Source of the DNA: Acinetobacter sp. ANC 3929
GTDB lineage: Bacteria > Pseudomonadota > Gammaproteobacteria > Pseudomonadales > Moraxellaceae
NCBI RefSeq assembly: GCF_000369405.1
Contig: NZ_KB849999.1
Coordinates: 385,914 to 449,913 of the forward strand
Direction of reading: 5' to 3'
Length of the DNA: 64,000 nucleotides
Within the stretch, counting starts at the first letter, position 1. Each line of letters begins with the position of its first letter. The notes under the pieces are model-generated. The model worked only from the letters and a program-made list of their open reading frames with translations. It did not search any database and had not been told where the DNA came from. Below are positions 11,566-22,623 of this stretch, piece by piece. Made by a program: the position numbers and the translations under genes.

Positions 11566-11801
11566 GTGCGTTACTCCTTATACTTATGATTTTGCATTGA
11601 ATTCAGTATTTAAAAATTGTTTAAATTACAAGCTCTATGGTTATAGTAAACCTGTTGGAGGATAAATAAAACCTAGCATTTTTATAGGGATAGTTATTAT
11701 TTATAGCAGTATGGTTAAGCGCAGGTTTTATTTAAATTACATGAAATTTCCATGAAAAAGGAACATAGGTATAACTCTGATTTATCTATAAAAAAGTTAG
11801 A

Positions 11802-12422
11802 TTAACTTTCCTTGAAGTATTGGATAAGGGCTTCTACATCATCCGTCTGTAACTGTTCCCGCATTTTTAAAATCTGCTTTTCATCTAAGTCATAAAGTTT
11901 AAGAGCAAGCAGTTTATTAATATCTTGTTCAGAGAAACGGTATTTAATGACTTTGGCAGGCACGCCACCGACAATTGCATAAGGTGGTACATCTTGCGTG
12001 ACCACAGCACCAGTTGCCACGACTGCACCTTCACCCAGTTTTACCCCTTGCATGATCATGGCACGACTACCAATCCAGCAACCATCTGCAATTACTGTGT
12101 CGCCCGCAGGTAGAAAGCTGCGGGTATCAAAAGGGAAGGTCGAGATCCAGTCAGGACGGTGCAGTTGATTACCACCCATCATAATCACGCATTCGGCACC
12201 AAAGCAGACAAAGTTGCCAATATGGAGTTGATCAATGGGTTTTTCTGCTGTTGAAGCTTTATCATGTAGATAACGCACAACACAGCGTTCAAAGCCCTGA
12301 TCCCAGTAAGCTGAATAATAAGAGTAGTTGCCTTTGATATGGATATTCGGATTTTTCACCGTTTTAGCAATAAACTCAAACTCGCACCAATGTTTGACAG
12401 GGGAGTTGATCAATGAATCCAT
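11802..12422 (-). CDS. CatB/Vat-like xenobiotic O-acetyltransferase (hexapeptide repeat)
   Basis: A 206-residue left-handed beta-helix acetyltransferase. The pattern HIKGNYSYYSAYWDQ, then IGNFVCFGAECVIMMGGNQLHRPDWISTFPF-type sequence (catalytic His in the NQLHRPDW segment), then hexapeptides around IADGCWIGSRAMIMQGVKLG, is characteristic of the CatB/streptogramin acetyltransferase branch. These trimeric enzymes use acetyl-CoA. Chromosomal members of environmental bacteria are often not true resistance determinants, so a drug substrate should not be assumed. The C-terminal ~35 residues form a helix. Confidence 0.85.
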   Translation of the reverse strand: MDSLINSPVKHWCEFEFIAKTVKNPNIHIKGNYSYYSAYWDQGFERCVVRYLHDKASTAEKPIDQLHIGNFVCFGAECVIMMGGNQLHRPDWISTFPFDTRSFLPAGDTVIADGCWIGSRAMIMQGVKLGEGAVVATGAVVTQDVPPYAIVGGVPAKVIKYRFSEQDINKLLALKLYDLDEKQILKMREQLQTDDVEALIQYFKES

Positions 12423-12648
12423 ATGAAATCCAAAATGAATACAGATATATTGTACTAGGGTGAAGAAATTACGTTTATTTAGTCCTAATACTACTAGGTA
12501 TCAGGACTAAATATTTACACAGTTTTATTTGCAGTCTAATTATTGAGACCAAATGAAATAAAATGAGCATATCTGGATACACTCATTTTTTTCACGCACA
12601 GATATTAGCATGAAGAGTTATTTTTATTTTAGATAATATGAAAATACA

Positions 12649-14580
12649 TTACTTCAGATTGATTGCATAGATCGTGGATGCATTACTAACTAAGAGTACC
12701 CCATTTGATGTAATGGCAAGATTCCCAGTTTTTTTGAAGTACCATACTGGAACATGTGTGGTTTTATCAATTGCATAGGTTCCAGCATTTGTTACTACAA
12801 AAATAAGATTGGCTGTCACAACTATATTACCTATAAATTGTGTTGTTGATGCATCGTCAGGCAGCCAACTCCAAATAAGCTTGCCATCAACTTCATTTCG
12901 CGCTTCTAAACGAAATGGAGAAGCATTGGTGACATAGACAACTTTATTTGCAACAGCGGGGGTGCTTTTAAATTTACCACTAATTGTCCAATTTACATTT
13001 CGTTGAGTGATGTTATAACTCAGAAGACTATTATTATTATTTTCTGTACCATTGACAACAAGTACATCACCAAGACTACCGATGACAGGTGCACTATTTA
13101 TACTATATCCATTCCACTTAAATGTTGAGTCTGGAATTTCAAAGACTTTATGACCATCTTTCGCACTTAAGACACTAAACATATTGCCTGTATAGGCATA
13201 TACATAATTCGCATCTACCGCTGGAGTCCACATATCATATTGATTTAATACTTGAAACCAAGAGTCTGTGCCATCTGAAATATTGAAGCTATTAACACCA
13301 CCATTATAACCACCATTGGTATAGACCTTACCATTTTTTATAGTCGGTGCAAGATAATGTTCCCATTGAGAATCAAAGGGGGTTTTTATAAGTTTAGCTC
13401 CAGTTGCGGCATCAAATTGCCACATTGCTGTATCTCCATGACCAGAAGATGCTACAAAAACTTTACCATTAGACACGGATGGAGGACTAACTGCAAAGAT
13501 ACTTCCAAAGTTTTGAGTCCATGCCGTGCTCGCATCACTTTCGTTAATTGAATATAGTTTTGAATCTGCAAAAAAACCAGTGGTTGTAACAAACATTTTA
13601 CCCTGATTAGAGCTAATAGTACTCAAGTCCTGTGCATCTGTTGATGGTTTGACCCAGCTCCATCGACGGGTAATCTTTTTAGGGTCAATAGTGATAGGAA
13701 CATAGCCAGTATGGGCAGCATTACCTTGGAACATTTCCCAGCCACTAACTCCAGTAACTGGCGTTAATGCTGTTAGATTTACGATAGGTTTAATCTTAAT
13801 TGTATAAGGAATTTTTTGAGGAGAGCCTGCATAGGTTTTAGAACAACTTTCATCTACACATAAAGAGACATTTACAGTACCAGTATGTGTGCCGACCGCT
13901 AGATCACTAGGTACGGTTAGTTCTAAATTGTATTTTTTTGCATCAGTTTGGCTGAATGATTGCGTAAAATGGATATCACCAGATGTTGTAACTTTAGGTA
14001 AGACATTTGTAATTCTGTCTGTAACTTGAATTTGTATGACCGATTTTGAGCTATCGTCTACATCTTGTTCAAGTGTAATTGCGGCAGGACTCGTGCTAAA
14101 ACTAGCAGGAGGTGGCGTGACTGTAAAAGAATATGGGGCTTTTACAGGTGATCCTGGATATTGTTGTTTACACGCACTATCACGGCATAACATAATATCT
14201 AGAGTGCCAGTATGTTTTCCTAATGCTAATGATGCTTTGGTGGTCATTCTCACATTATATAAATTAGAACTTTCTGATGAAACCATGATGCTTGGTTCTA
14301 TCATGCCAGAAGAATCAAGGACCAATACATACACAGATCCATTGACTATTGTTGTATTTACAGTTGCTTTTAGATTTAATTCTTGGGATTCACCTGCGTA
14401 CAGTGTTTGATTTAGAGTGGTTGGTGTAAGTAATAACGCAGGTGTAGTAGGCGTCGTCGGTGTAGTGGGGGTTGTTGGTGTAGATGAGTTATTATTATCT
14501 CCGCTACTACTGCCACCACCACAAGCAACCAATGCCAAAGAAATTGCACTAATGAGTGCAAAACGATTTGTTATGTACAT
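12649..14580 (-). CDS. Beta-propeller (PQQ-like) lipoprotein with proline-threonine linker and two Ig-like domains
   Basis: A 643-residue lipoprotein with lipobox ALVAC at Cys20. After a Gly/Ser stretch comes a four-fold Thr-Pro linker (TPTTPTTPTTP). Two homologous ~105-residue beta-sandwich domains follow, each ending in a G-x-HTGT-V-x-LC-x(7,9)-Y-x-GSP motif with a cysteine pair. From about residue 280 a PQQ-like propeller begins (repeats such as GKVFVASSGHG, GKVYTNGGYNG, LIFVVTNAGTYAID). No quinoprotein cofactor residues are evident, so it is probably a structural or binding protein like BamB rather than a dehydrogenase. Function is unknown. Confidence 0.8.
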   Translation of the reverse strand: MYITNRFALISAISLALVACGGGSSSGDNNNSSTPTTPTTPTTPTTPALLLTPTTLNQTLYAGESQELNLKATVNTTIVNGSVYVLVLDSSGMIEPSIMVSSESSNLYNVRMTTKASLALGKHTGTLDIMLCRDSACKQQYPGSPVKAPYSFTVTPPPASFSTSPAAITLEQDVDDSSKSVIQIQVTDRITNVLPKVTTSGDIHFTQSFSQTDAKKYNLELTVPSDLAVGTHTGTVNVSLCVDESCSKTYAGSPQKIPYTIKIKPIVNLTALTPVTGVSGWEMFQGNAAHTGYVPITIDPKKITRRWSWVKPSTDAQDLSTISSNQGKMFVTTTGFFADSKLYSINESDASTAWTQNFGSIFAVSPPSVSNGKVFVASSGHGDTAMWQFDAATGAKLIKTPFDSQWEHYLAPTIKNGKVYTNGGYNGGVNSFNISDGTDSWFQVLNQYDMWTPAVDANYVYAYTGNMFSVLSAKDGHKVFEIPDSTFKWNGYSINSAPVIGSLGDVLVVNGTENNNNSLLSYNITQRNVNWTISGKFKSTPAVANKVVYVTNASPFRLEARNEVDGKLIWSWLPDDASTTQFIGNIVVTANLIFVVTNAGTYAIDKTTHVPVWYFKKTGNLAITSNGVLLVSNASTIYAINLK

Positions 14581-14736
14581 TATTCTCTCTTTTTTTACAA
14601 AAATAAACCAATTTGTAATTGTATATAATCTTTGATTTTTAACCTAGTGAATTGTCACTAAAATTTTCTTATTCTATTATTGTGTAGTAGCCGTATAACG
14701 TAATATCCCTAATGAAAAAATTGGATGCCTGAAACA

Positions 14737-14767
14737 AAAGAACTCTTCAATTGATGAAGAGTTCTTT
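14737..14767 (-). terminator. Terminator downstream of greA
   Basis: A perfect 13-bp inverted repeat (AAAGAACTCTTCA / TGAAGAGTTCTTT) with a 5-nt loop, 20 bp beyond the greA stop on the minus strand. Confidence 0.85.
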
Positions 14768-14786
14768 ACTCACTTAGTCGAGTGGA

Positions 14787-15263
14787 TTAGATGTATTCCA
14801 CACTCACGATTTCGTATTCAACTTCACCTTGTGGTGTTTGAATTTTTGCTTCGTCGCCTTCACTTTTACCTAAAAGACCACGTGCGATCGGGGAGTTTAC
14901 TGAGATTTTATTAATTTTAAAATCTGCTTCGTCATCGCCTACGATTTTATAAGTCTTACGTTCTTCGGTATCCAGGTTTTCAATGGTGACAGTCACGCCA
15001 AACACAACACGACCATTTTGCTCGAGTGTTTTAACATCAATTTCTTGAACTGCACCAAGTTTACCTTCGATATCCTGAATACGGCCTTCACAGAAACCTT
15101 GCTGTTCACGCGCAGCATGATATTCAGCATTTTCCTTTAAATCACCGTGCTCACGTGCTTCAGCAATCGCTTGAATAATACGTGGGCGATCAACTGTTTT
15201 GAGCTGTTGTAATTCTTTCTCTAAGGCAACCTTGCCTTCGGGAGTCATAGGATAACGTTGCAT
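14787..15263 (-). CDS. greA: Transcript cleavage factor GreA
   Basis: 158 residues, the standard length. It has the N-terminal coiled coil ([17 protein letters not shown]; the tip contains [15 protein letters not shown]) and the FKBP-like C-terminal domain ending [13 protein letters not shown] and [11 protein letters not shown]. GreA rescues backtracked RNA polymerase by stimulating cleavage of the nascent RNA. It lies downstream of carAB but a strong terminator separates them, so it probably has its own promoter. Confidence 0.97.
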   Translation of the reverse strand: MQRYPMTPEGKVALEKELQQLKTVDRPRIIQAIAEAREHGDLKENAEYHAAREQQGFCEGRIQDIEGKLGAVQEIDVKTLEQNGRVVFGVTVTIENLDTEERKTYKIVGDDEADFKINKISVNSPIARGLLGKSEGDEAKIQTPQGEVEYEIVSVEYI

Positions 15264-15300
15264 TTCAGTCCCTCTAAATTGGTTGGGAAAATACAGGATT

Positions 15301-15337
15301 AAAAAAAGAAAAAGCCCGCCACCGATAAGGTGACGGG
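15301..15337 (-). terminator. carAB terminator
   Basis: On the minus strand CCCGTCACC pairs with GGTGGCGGG (one G-U pair) around a 5-nt loop, followed by a long T-rich tract. It sits between the carB stop and greA. Confidence 0.9.
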
Positions 15338-15354
15338 ACTTTATCGGTAGAGAA

Positions 15355-18300
15355 TTAACCTACAGTTTGTAAATCTTGCAAGCGGTATACATCCATTGGC
15401 AATTTCACAGCAAATGCTTGGCAAACTGCTTCTGCACCGTTAATTGTCGTAGTGTAATACACCTTGCCTTGCAGGGCAGCACGACGAATCATGGCAGAGT
15501 CATACTGAGCTTGTTTGCCTTCAGTTGTGTTGACAATAAGATGAATTTCACCATTTTTCAAGCGGTCAACAATATGTGGGCGACCTTCGGTCACTTTATT
15601 GACTGCTTCACATTCAATCCCTGCTTCTTTCAGAACACGATGTGTGCCATTGGTTGCAACAAGCTTAAAGCCATAAGCGATTAACTGTTTTGCAATGTCG
15701 GCAATGTATTTCTTATCTGATTCACGAACAGATAGGAATGCATGTTTCACTTCGTCTTCGGTTGGTAAGCCCGGTAAACGTTCATTTGAACCAAGCACTG
15801 CTTTGTAGAATGCTTCACCAAATGTTTTACCAACGCCCATCACTTCACCTGTAGATTTCATCTCAGGCCCAAGCATTGGGTCTACGCCAGGGAATTTAGC
15901 GAATGGGAATACCGCTTCTTTAACAGCAAAATGTGTTGGAATGATTTCTTTGGTGAAACCTTGTGATTCCAAAGATTGGCCAGCCATACAACGTGCAGCA
16001 ACTTTTGCTAAAGAATCACCAATACATTTAGATACGAAAGGAACGGTACGTGATGCACGTGGGTTCACTTCAAGAATATAAATGTCATCGCCTTTTACCG
16101 CAAACTGCACGTTCATCAAACCGATTACGCCAAGCTCTTTTGCCATTGCAACCGTTTGACGACGCATTTCATCCTGTACTTCTTGAGAAAGAGAGTAAGG
16201 AGGAATTGAACATGCCGAGTCACCTGAGTGAATACCTGCTTGTTCAATGTGCTGCATGATACCGCCGATCACAACATCTTTACCGTCAGATACGCAGTCC
16301 ACGTCAACTTCAGTTGCATCGTCAAGGAAACGGTCAAGCAGGACAGGGGCTTCATTCGATGCTTGTACTGCTTCACGAAGGTAACGTTTCAGTTCTTCTT
16401 CGTTATACACGATTTCCATTGCACGACCACCCAATACATATGATGGACGAACAACCAGTGGATAGCCTACTTTCGCTGCTTCAGAAATACCTTCTTCAGC
16501 AGATTTTACAATGCTGTTGTTCGGTTGACGAAGCTGTAGACGTTGAATCATTTGTTGGAAACGTTCACGGTCTTCTGCACGGTCAATTGCATCAGGAGAT
16601 GTACCAATGATTGGTGTACCTGCTTCTTCCAAAGCACGCGCCAATTTCAAAGGAGTTTGACCACCGTACTGTACGATCACGCCTTTAGGCTTCTCGGTAC
16701 GTACGATTTCAAGTACATCTTCAAGTGTTACTGGTTCGAAGTATAAACGGTCAGATGTATCATAATCGGTTGAAACAGTTTCAGGGTTACAGTTCACCAT
16801 GATGGTTTCATAACCGTCTTCACGCATTGCAAGCGCAGCGTGTACACAGCAGTAGTCAAACTCGATCCCTTGACCAATACGGTTAGGACCACCACCAATG
16901 ACCATGATCTTGTCGCGGTTTGATGGATTAGCTTCACATTCTTCATCGTAAGTTGAGTACATGTAAGCAGTACCAGATTCAAACTCTGCTGCACAGGTAT
17001 CAACACGTTTGTAAACTGGATATACACCCAAGTTCCAACGTTGTTTACGGAATTGCTTTTGTGAAATACCCATCAAGTCAGCAATACGAAGGTCAGATAA
17101 ACCTTTGCGCTTGAATGAACGGATATTGTCAGCGTTTAGGTCACCAAAACCTAATGCTTTCACTTGTGCTTCAGTTTTAATAATGTCTTCGATTTGGATC
17201 AAGAACCAACGGTCGATCTTGGTTGCTTCAAAGACGTCATCTAAAGTGAACCCATGACGGAATGCATCAGCAACGTACCAGATACGCTCTGGACCAGGAA
17301 CTTTAAGCTCTTTTAAAATGATGTCTTTGGCATTGGCAGTACCAGCTTCAACTTTCTCGTCAAAGCCACTGACACCCACTTCAAGACCACGAAGTGCTTT
17401 TTGTACAGATTCTTGGAAGTTACGACCAATCGCCATGACTTCGCCCACAGATTTCATCTGAGTCGTCAATACAGGCTCAGCTTGTGGGAATTTTTCGAAG
17501 TTGAAACGTGGAATTTTAGTAACAACATAGTCAATCGATGGTTCGAAAGATGCAGGTGTAATACCGCCAGTGATGTCATTTTTCAATTCATCAAGGGTAT
17601 AACCTACAGCAAGTTTCGCTGCGATTTTAGCAATCGGGAAACCTGTTGCCTTAGATGCAAGTGCAGATGAACGAGATACGCGAGGGTTCATCTCGATCAC
17701 AACCATACGACCATCTTTCGGGTTAATACCGAATTGAACGTTCGAACCACCAGTCTCTACACCAATTTCACGAAGAACTGCAACCGATGCATTACGCATC
17801 AATTGATATTCTTTGTCTGTCAATGTTTGAGCAGGCGCAACAGTGATTGAGTCACCTGTGTGTACGCCCATTGGGTCAAAGTTTTCGATCGCACAGACGA
17901 TGATACAGTTGTCGTTTTTGTCACGAACAACTTCCATCTCGTATTCTTTCCAACCAATCAGTGATTCATCAATCAATAATTGTTTGGTTGGAGAAAGATC
18001 GAAACCACGTTCACAGATTTCAAGGAATTCTTCGCGGTTATAGGCAATACCACCACCTGAGCCACCCATCGTGAATGATGGACGGATGATGACTGGGAAA
18101 CCAAAGCCTGCTTGAATTGCCAAAGCCTCTTCCATTGTTTCAGCAATGGCCGCTTTTGGACACTCCAAACCAATTTTACGCATCGCGATATCAAACAGTT
18201 TACGATCTTCTGCTTTTTCAATCGCTTCTTTTGATGCGCCAATCAGTTCTACATTATATTTTTCAAGAACGCCGTGCTCGTCTAAAGCAAGGGCACAGTT

Positions 18301-18588
18301 CAATGCAGTTTGGCCACCCATGGTTGGAAGGACTGCATCTGGACGTTCTTTTTCAATGATTTGTGCAACTGTCTGCCAAGTGATTGGCTCGATATATGTT
18401 GCATCAGCCATTGCAGGGTCAGTCATAATGGTCGCTGGATTAGAGTTCACCAAAATAACGCGATAACCTTCTTCACGAAGCGCTTTACATGCTTGCGCAC
18501 CTGAATAGTCAAATTCGCAGGCTTGACCAATGACAATAGGACCAGCACCAATAATTAAGATGCTTTTAATATCCGTACGTTTAGGCAT
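15355..18588 (-). CDS. carB: Carbamoyl phosphate synthase large subunit
   Basis: 1077 residues, typical length. It opens [22 protein letters not shown] and contains two homologous ATP-grasp halves (the second begins at about residue 555 with [19 protein letters not shown]), an oligomerisation region between them and a C-terminal MGS-like regulatory domain. It makes carbamoyl phosphate from bicarbonate, ATP and the ammonia delivered by CarA, for pyrimidine and arginine synthesis. It follows carA after 14 bp in the same operon. Confidence 0.98.
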   Translation of the reverse strand: MPKRTDIKSILIIGAGPIVIGQACEFDYSGAQACKALREEGYRVILVNSNPATIMTDPAMADATYIEPITWQTVAQIIEKERPDAVLPTMGGQTALNCALALDEHGVLEKYNVELIGASKEAIEKAEDRKLFDIAMRKIGLECPKAAIAETMEEALAIQAGFGFPVIIRPSFTMGGSGGGIAYNREEFLEICERGFDLSPTKQLLIDESLIGWKEYEMEVVRDKNDNCIIVCAIENFDPMGVHTGDSITVAPAQTLTDKEYQLMRNASVAVLREIGVETGGSNVQFGINPKDGRMVVIEMNPRVSRSSALASKATGFPIAKIAAKLAVGYTLDELKNDITGGITPASFEPSIDYVVTKIPRFNFEKFPQAEPVLTTQMKSVGEVMAIGRNFQESVQKALRGLEVGVSGFDEKVEAGTANAKDIILKELKVPGPERIWYVADAFRHGFTLDDVFEATKIDRWFLIQIEDIIKTEAQVKALGFGDLNADNIRSFKRKGLSDLRIADLMGISQKQFRKQRWNLGVYPVYKRVDTCAAEFESGTAYMYSTYDEECEANPSNRDKIMVIGGGPNRIGQGIEFDYCCVHAALAMREDGYETIMVNCNPETVSTDYDTSDRLYFEPVTLEDVLEIVRTEKPKGVIVQYGGQTPLKLARALEEAGTPIIGTSPDAIDRAEDRERFQQMIQRLQLRQPNNSIVKSAEEGISEAAKVGYPLVVRPSYVLGGRAMEIVYNEEELKRYLREAVQASNEAPVLLDRFLDDATEVDVDCVSDGKDVVIGGIMQHIEQAGIHSGDSACSIPPYSLSQEVQDEMRRQTVAMAKELGVIGLMNVQFAVKGDDIYILEVNPRASRTVPFVSKCIGDSLAKVAARCMAGQSLESQGFTKEIIPTHFAVKEAVFPFAKFPGVDPMLGPEMKSTGEVMGVGKTFGEAFYKAVLGSNERLPGLPTEDEVKHAFLSVRESDKKYIADIAKQLIAYGFKLVATNGTHRVLKEAGIECEAVNKVTEGRPHIVDRLKNGEIHLIVNTTEGKQAQYDSAMIRRAALQGKVYYTTTINGAEAVCQAFAVKLPMDVYRLQDLQTVG

Positions 18589-18602
18589 TATTCGCTCCGT
18601 AA

Positions 18603-19742
18603 TTACTTCTTAGCTGCTTCGATAAGTTCGATGAAATGATCGAACAATGGGGCACAGTCATGTGGACCAGGGCTAGCTTCAGGGTGACCCTGAAAACTGA
18701 ATGCTGGTTTGTCAGTGCGATGAATACCTTGGTTTGTACCATCAAACAGTGAGCGATGTGTCACTTTTAAGTTTGCAGGTAAAGTACTCTCGTCAACAGC
18801 AAAGCCGTGGTTTTGAGAAGTAATCATCACTGTACCTTTCTCAAGGTTTTGTACAGGATGGTTAGCGCCGTGGTGACCATGGTTCATTTTCATGGTTTTC
18901 GCACCAGAAGCGAGTGCCAAAATTTGGTGACCTAAACAAATACCAAATACAGGTAAGTTGGTTGTATCAACAATGGTTTTCACTGCTTCAATGGCATAAT
19001 CACATGCTGCTGGATCACCAGGACCATTCGATAAGAACACGCCATCTGGATTGAGTGCGAGTACTTTCTCAGCAGATGTTTGTGCAGGAACAACAGTCAA
19101 TTTACAACCACGGTCTGCAAGCATACGTAAGATGTTGGTTTTGACACCATAATCGTATGCAACAACATGAAATTTTAATTCTGGTTGAGTGAAACCTTCA
19201 CCCAAAGTCCAAGAGCCTTCAGTCCATTCAAAACCTGTCGGATCACAGCATTCTTTCGCAAGATCGAGACCGTTTAAACCGCCAAATGCACGTGCTTTTG
19301 CAATTGCTTCTTCTTCTGTAATATTTTCGCCAGCAAGGATGCAACCATTTTGTGCACCTTTGTCGCGTAGAATACGAGTCAATTTACGCGTATCAATATC
19401 AGCAATCGCAACAACATTATGTTGTTTTAAATATTCACTCAATGATTGTTCAGCACGGAAATTACTATGTAATAAAGGCAGATCACGAATAATTAAACCA
19501 TTCGCCCATACTTTATGGATACGACCTGATTCAACGTCTTCACTATTACAGCCAGTATTTCCAATATGAGGATAAGTCAACGTCACAATTTGTTGTGCGT
19601 AGCTTGGGTCGGTCAAAATTTCTTGATAACCAGTCATGGCAGTGTTAAAAACGACTTCACCAGTCGTACTACCCGATGCACCGATAGACGTTCCTTTAAA
19701 GATCGTTCCATCTGCGAGGGCTAAAATGGCGGGGGTGCTCAA
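18603..19742 (-). CDS. carA: Carbamoyl phosphate synthase small subunit
   Basis: 379 residues. The N-terminal CPSase_sm domain includes [20 protein letters not shown]. The C-terminal class I glutaminase has the nucleophile motif [12 protein letters not shown] and the [10 protein letters not shown] catalytic His/Glu segment. It hydrolyses glutamine and feeds ammonia to CarB. A sigma-70-like promoter and ~120-nt leader lie upstream. Confidence 0.98.
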   Translation of the reverse strand: MSTPAILALADGTIFKGTSIGASGSTTGEVVFNTAMTGYQEILTDPSYAQQIVTLTYPHIGNTGCNSEDVESGRIHKVWANGLIIRDLPLLHSNFRAEQSLSEYLKQHNVVAIADIDTRKLTRILRDKGAQNGCILAGENITEEEAIAKARAFGGLNGLDLAKECCDPTGFEWTEGSWTLGEGFTQPELKFHVVAYDYGVKTNILRMLADRGCKLTVVPAQTSAEKVLALNPDGVFLSNGPGDPAACDYAIEAVKTIVDTTNLPVFGICLGHQILALASGAKTMKMNHGHHGANHPVQNLEKGTVMITSQNHGFAVDESTLPANLKVTHRSLFDGTNQGIHRTDKPAFSFQGHPEASPGPHDCAPLFDHFIELIEAAKK

Positions 19743-20102
19743 ACCAAAGCTCCTGAACTAAGACCACAAAAATAGGGCTGTAAAAAAGCGAGAAGACATA
19801 AAAAAAGGCAGGCCGTCTTTAAAAAAACATGCCCCTCCTTCCAGTCTGCTCGCTTGTAACTTAACAGCGCATTATACGCATGAGTCCGTGAAAAGTCTAT
19901 GTGTTTTATTTATTAAAGTCGGGAATTATCGAATTCTTTTTAAACAAGCGGACCAAGGTGTCTATTGCAAAATCGCTCATCTAGATATCGTTATCATGAG
20001 ATATTATGCAAATTGTTAGACAATTTTTTCCGTGTTTGAGATATAGCCGTTTTATCTTATAGCTAGCCAAAAAATCAACAATCAATAATGAGGGGAATCA
20101 AA
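19743..20102 (-). promoter_or_regulatory. carAB promoter and leader (360 bp without a gene)
   Basis: On the minus strand a -10 TATAAT (19871-19876) lies 17 bp from a weak -35 TAGACT (19894-19899). This predicts a ~120-nt leader before carA. The leader holds a purine-rich AAGGAGGGGCA segment and a GGCCTGCC-T7 element (about 19800-19835) that could pair weakly before a T-run, which would suit pyrimidine-sensitive attenuation. That reading is tentative. The plus-strand side must also contain the promoter for the coiled-coil gene at 20103. Confidence 0.5.
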
Positions 20103-20681
20103 ATGGCTGACAATCAAACAACACCTGCAACTGCTGAAGAAGTGAAAGCTGCTGTAGTTGAAAAAACCACGAAAGCGAAAGAAGTGGTTGCTGAAAAGAC
20201 TGCTGAAGTGAAAGAAGTGGTTGCTGAGAAAACTGCAAAAGCGAAAGAAGCGGTTGCAGAAAAAACAGCAAAGGCAAAAGAAGTGATTGCTGAAACTCAA
20301 GAGCAAGCCAAAGAAGTTCTTGCTGAAACTCAAGGTCAAGTGAAAGAAGCTTTAGCGGAAACTCAAGAAAAAATTGAGACTGAAGCAAAAGAGTTAAACC
20401 AAAATATTCAAAATCAGCTTGTACAGATCAAACAAGATCTTTTAGAGCGCATTGAAGTGATTAAAACTCAACTTAATTCATCGCAAGGTAACTTACTTGA
20501 ATTAAAAAATGCATTAAAAACAGAGTTAAATGCATTGATCGAAGATTTAACTAAAGTGAGCAAAGAATTGAAAGATGACATTAGTCAAATTTCAGTAAAG
20601 CATAAAGATACTTTGGTTGTAAGCCTTAAACGCACTAAAGAGCAAGCTGTTGAAGCTTGGAATAAAGTACGCGCAAGCTAA
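20103..20681 (+). CDS. LEA-like alanine/lysine/glutamate-rich coiled-coil protein
   Basis: 192 residues from ATG 20103, chosen because GAGGGG lies 7 nt upstream; an upstream ATG at 20088 overlaps that site. Residues ~20-95 consist of 11-residue repeats of the type VVAEKTAKAKE / VLAETQGQVKE, followed by a longer predicted helix up to the C-terminus (AWNKVRAS). There is no signal peptide, cysteine or membrane segment. The 11-mer pattern resembles group 3 LEA proteins and apolipoprotein-type amphipathic helices. A role in desiccation or stress protection is a guess by analogy. It is monocistronic with its own terminator. Confidence 0.78.
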   Translation: MADNQTTPATAEEVKAAVVEKTTKAKEVVAEKTAEVKEVVAEKTAKAKEAVAEKTAKAKEVIAETQEQAKEVLAETQGQVKEALAETQEKIETEAKELNQNIQNQLVQIKQDLLERIEVIKTQLNSSQGNLLELKNALKTELNALIEDLTKVSKELKDDISQISVKHKDTLVVSLKRTKEQAVEAWNKVRAS

Positions 20682-20695
20682 TAAATTGTATGCAT

Positions 20696-20726
20696 AAAAA
20701 AAGCGAGAATTTTTCTCGCTTTTTTT
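20696..20726. terminator. Bidirectional terminator
   Basis: A GCGAGAA / TTCTCGC stem flanked by A7 and T7 tracts. It serves the coiled-coil gene on the plus strand and the convergent DOMON-like gene on the minus strand. Confidence 0.92.
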
Positions 20727-20738
20727 ATGTGCAAAACA

Positions 20739-21275
20739 TTAGAACTGATGTAACCAGTCACGTTTGTTATGAAAGTCAGCTTGAGGGCTACTGTGCTGCA
20801 TTGCAAAATACTGCATATCTTGCGTGGTATTCAATACCATAGTTAAACCGAGGTATAAGTCAGACCATTTCAATTTATGTTGTTGCATAAATTGAGACAG
20901 ATCTAAACTGACGTTCAAACCATAGTGGGTCCGCTGTAAATGATTCAGCTCAATGTCATACGCAGCGATTGGCGGCATATTTTCAGGAAAGCGATATTCT
21001 TCAAATTGATAGACTTGCCAAGCTTGAGAAGGGGAAAGATTAATTTCACGATAGAAATCTTCACCTTTCACACCAATAAAAATCTCAAAGCAAGTTTGTT
21101 CCCATAAAAAGTCTTGACGTGGATGTGCCGCGACTTGATCTGGGTAGATCAAAAATTGATTTGGGTCACGAACCCAAAAACCAACATTTAGGGTTGCTGG
21201 CGTTTGTTGCTCAATCGCTCCAACTACGGTAATGGCGCTAAAGCGATCAAAGGCAGACAGTTCATAACTTGCCAT
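20739..21275 (-). CDS. DOMON-like domain protein
   Basis: 178 residues with no signal peptide. The pattern of beta strands (LNVGFWVRDPNQFLIYP, FFEIF-like CFEIFIGVKGEDFYREINLSPSQ, WQVYQFEEYRFPENM) resembles the DOMON-like/CBM9-like family seen in proteobacteria. Ligand and function are unknown. It lies 5 bp downstream of yhbY and is probably co-transcribed. Confidence 0.7.
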   Translation of the reverse strand: MASYELSAFDRFSAITVVGAIEQQTPATLNVGFWVRDPNQFLIYPDQVAAHPRQDFLWEQTCFEIFIGVKGEDFYREINLSPSQAWQVYQFEEYRFPENMPPIAAYDIELNHLQRTHYGLNVSLDLSQFMQQHKLKWSDLYLGLTMVLNTTQDMQYFAMQHSSPQADFHNKRDWLHQF

Positions 21276-21280
21276 TGTAA

Positions 21281-21607
21281 TTATTTATTACTTAAATGAG
21301 CAAAACGAACTAGGTTAGAAAGGTGTTGGTTTTGTTTCGCTGCTTTTTTATAGAGCAAAACAATTTTACCAATTTTCTGTACAGACTCTGCACCTGTTGC
21401 TTCAACAATCGCGTCAATCACTGCTGCACGCGCATCACGGTCTTCGCCCGCAATTTTCACTTTGATTAACTCGTGATCATTCAGCGCACGATTTGTTTCT
21501 TCAATGACGTTTTCTGTAAGACCTTGGCTACCAATCATTACAACTGGATTAAGCGCATGGCCAATTTGACGTAAACGCTTGCGTTCATGGATAGATAAAG
21601 CCGCCAT
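21281..21607 (-). CDS. yhbY: YhbY-family ribosome-associated RNA-binding protein (CRM domain)
   Basis: 108 residues from the ATG at 21607 (MAALSIHERKRLRQIGHALN). Longer upstream frames exist but run into the divergent rlmE promoter region. The GSQGLTENVIEETNRALNDH segment is the CRM-domain GxxG loop and helix. YhbY associates with pre-50S ribosomes in E. coli. Divergence from rlmE is the same arrangement as in E. coli, which supports the call. The C-terminal ~20 residues after KIGKIVLLYKKAAK are variable. Confidence 0.93.
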   Translation of the reverse strand: MAALSIHERKRLRQIGHALNPVVMIGSQGLTENVIEETNRALNDHELIKVKIAGEDRDARAAVIDAIVEATGAESVQKIGKIVLLYKKAAKQNQHLSNLVRFAHLSNK

Positions 21608-21836
21608 TAAAAATACCTGATTGGAAAAACGACCTAGTATAACTTGCATCCTGAATCTAAGATAGATTGAGCAGACCAGCACTTGAAACAAAAATGTGAA
21701 AATCGCTAAAAATCATCAATCGTGTTGATCGAAAAAAATCTGTAAAACTTCGTGTGAATGAAGTACATCCGTACTGTAATGAGAGTAATTTTCACGTACA
21801 ATGACTGATCAGAAGTTTTTTGAAATTTAGTGAGTT

Positions 21837-22487
21837 ATGGCAACACGCATTACCAATCAAAAATTGTCTAAAAGCAGTCGTGTGTGGATGCGAGAGCATT
21901 TGGATGACCCTTTTGTCAAAAAAGCACAAAAGGAAGGTTATCGTGCACGGGCCGCATATAAACTACTTGAAATCCAAGAAAAATATAAAATGATCAAGCC
22001 TGGTATGACGGTTGTCGACTTAGGTGCGGCACCAGGCAGTTGGTCTCAAATTGCAGGTAAACTGGTGGGATCCAAGGGCTTGGTGATTGCTTCAGATATC
22101 CTCGCAATGGATGCACTTCCAGATGTGACCTTTTTACAAGGTGACTTCCGTGAAGAAGAAGTTTTCGAAAAATTGTTAAATATTTTAAATGGACGTCAAG
22201 TAGACATTGTAATTTCAGATATGGCCCCCAATACATCAGGTAATAGGGCTGTTGATCAACCGCGTCAAATTTACTTATGTGAATTGGCTTTGGATTTTGC
22301 TCAGAAAGTTCTCGGACCAAACGGACAGTTTATTGTTAAAGTGTTCCAAGGGACGGGATTTGATGAATTCCGAAAACAGGTGGTCGATAGTTTTGATGTA
22401 TTAAAAACAGCCAAACCTGCGGCATCACGTGCTCGATCGAAAGAAGTTTTTTTGATTGGCCAAGGTCGTAAAAAGGCATTGCAATAA
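21837..22487 (+). CDS. rlmE: 23S rRNA (uridine(2552)-2'-O)-methyltransferase
   Basis: 216 residues. It has the Rossmann motif VVDLGAAPGSWSQ, the catalytic-site segment DIVISDMAPNTSG and the C-terminal KPAASRARSKEVFLIG, all standard for FtsJ/RrmJ. It methylates U2552 of 23S rRNA in the 50S subunit using SAM. It is upstream of ftsH, the conserved gammaproteobacterial order. Confidence 0.97.
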   Translation: MATRITNQKLSKSSRVWMREHLDDPFVKKAQKEGYRARAAYKLLEIQEKYKMIKPGMTVVDLGAAPGSWSQIAGKLVGSKGLVIASDILAMDALPDVTFLQGDFREEEVFEKLLNILNGRQVDIVISDMAPNTSGNRAVDQPRQIYLCELALDFAQKVLGPNGQFIVKVFQGTGFDEFRKQVVDSFDVLKTAKPAASRARSKEVFLIGQGRKKALQ

Positions 22488-22623
22488 AAGTGTACTTGCC
22501 AAGTTGTTAAAAATTGTGCATTTTGTACCTTTTAAGTTTTTTGCAACGCAAATTCATTGCTGTTTTTGTGAAGGTCAGCCAAGATTAGGTATGATCAAAT
22601 TAGATTGATATGGGAATAAAGCC

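Noticed and set aside
11802..12422. Chloramphenicol resistance gene
   Set aside because: The CatB/Vat-like fold is clear, but chromosomal members are often not resistance enzymes and nothing mobile lies nearby.
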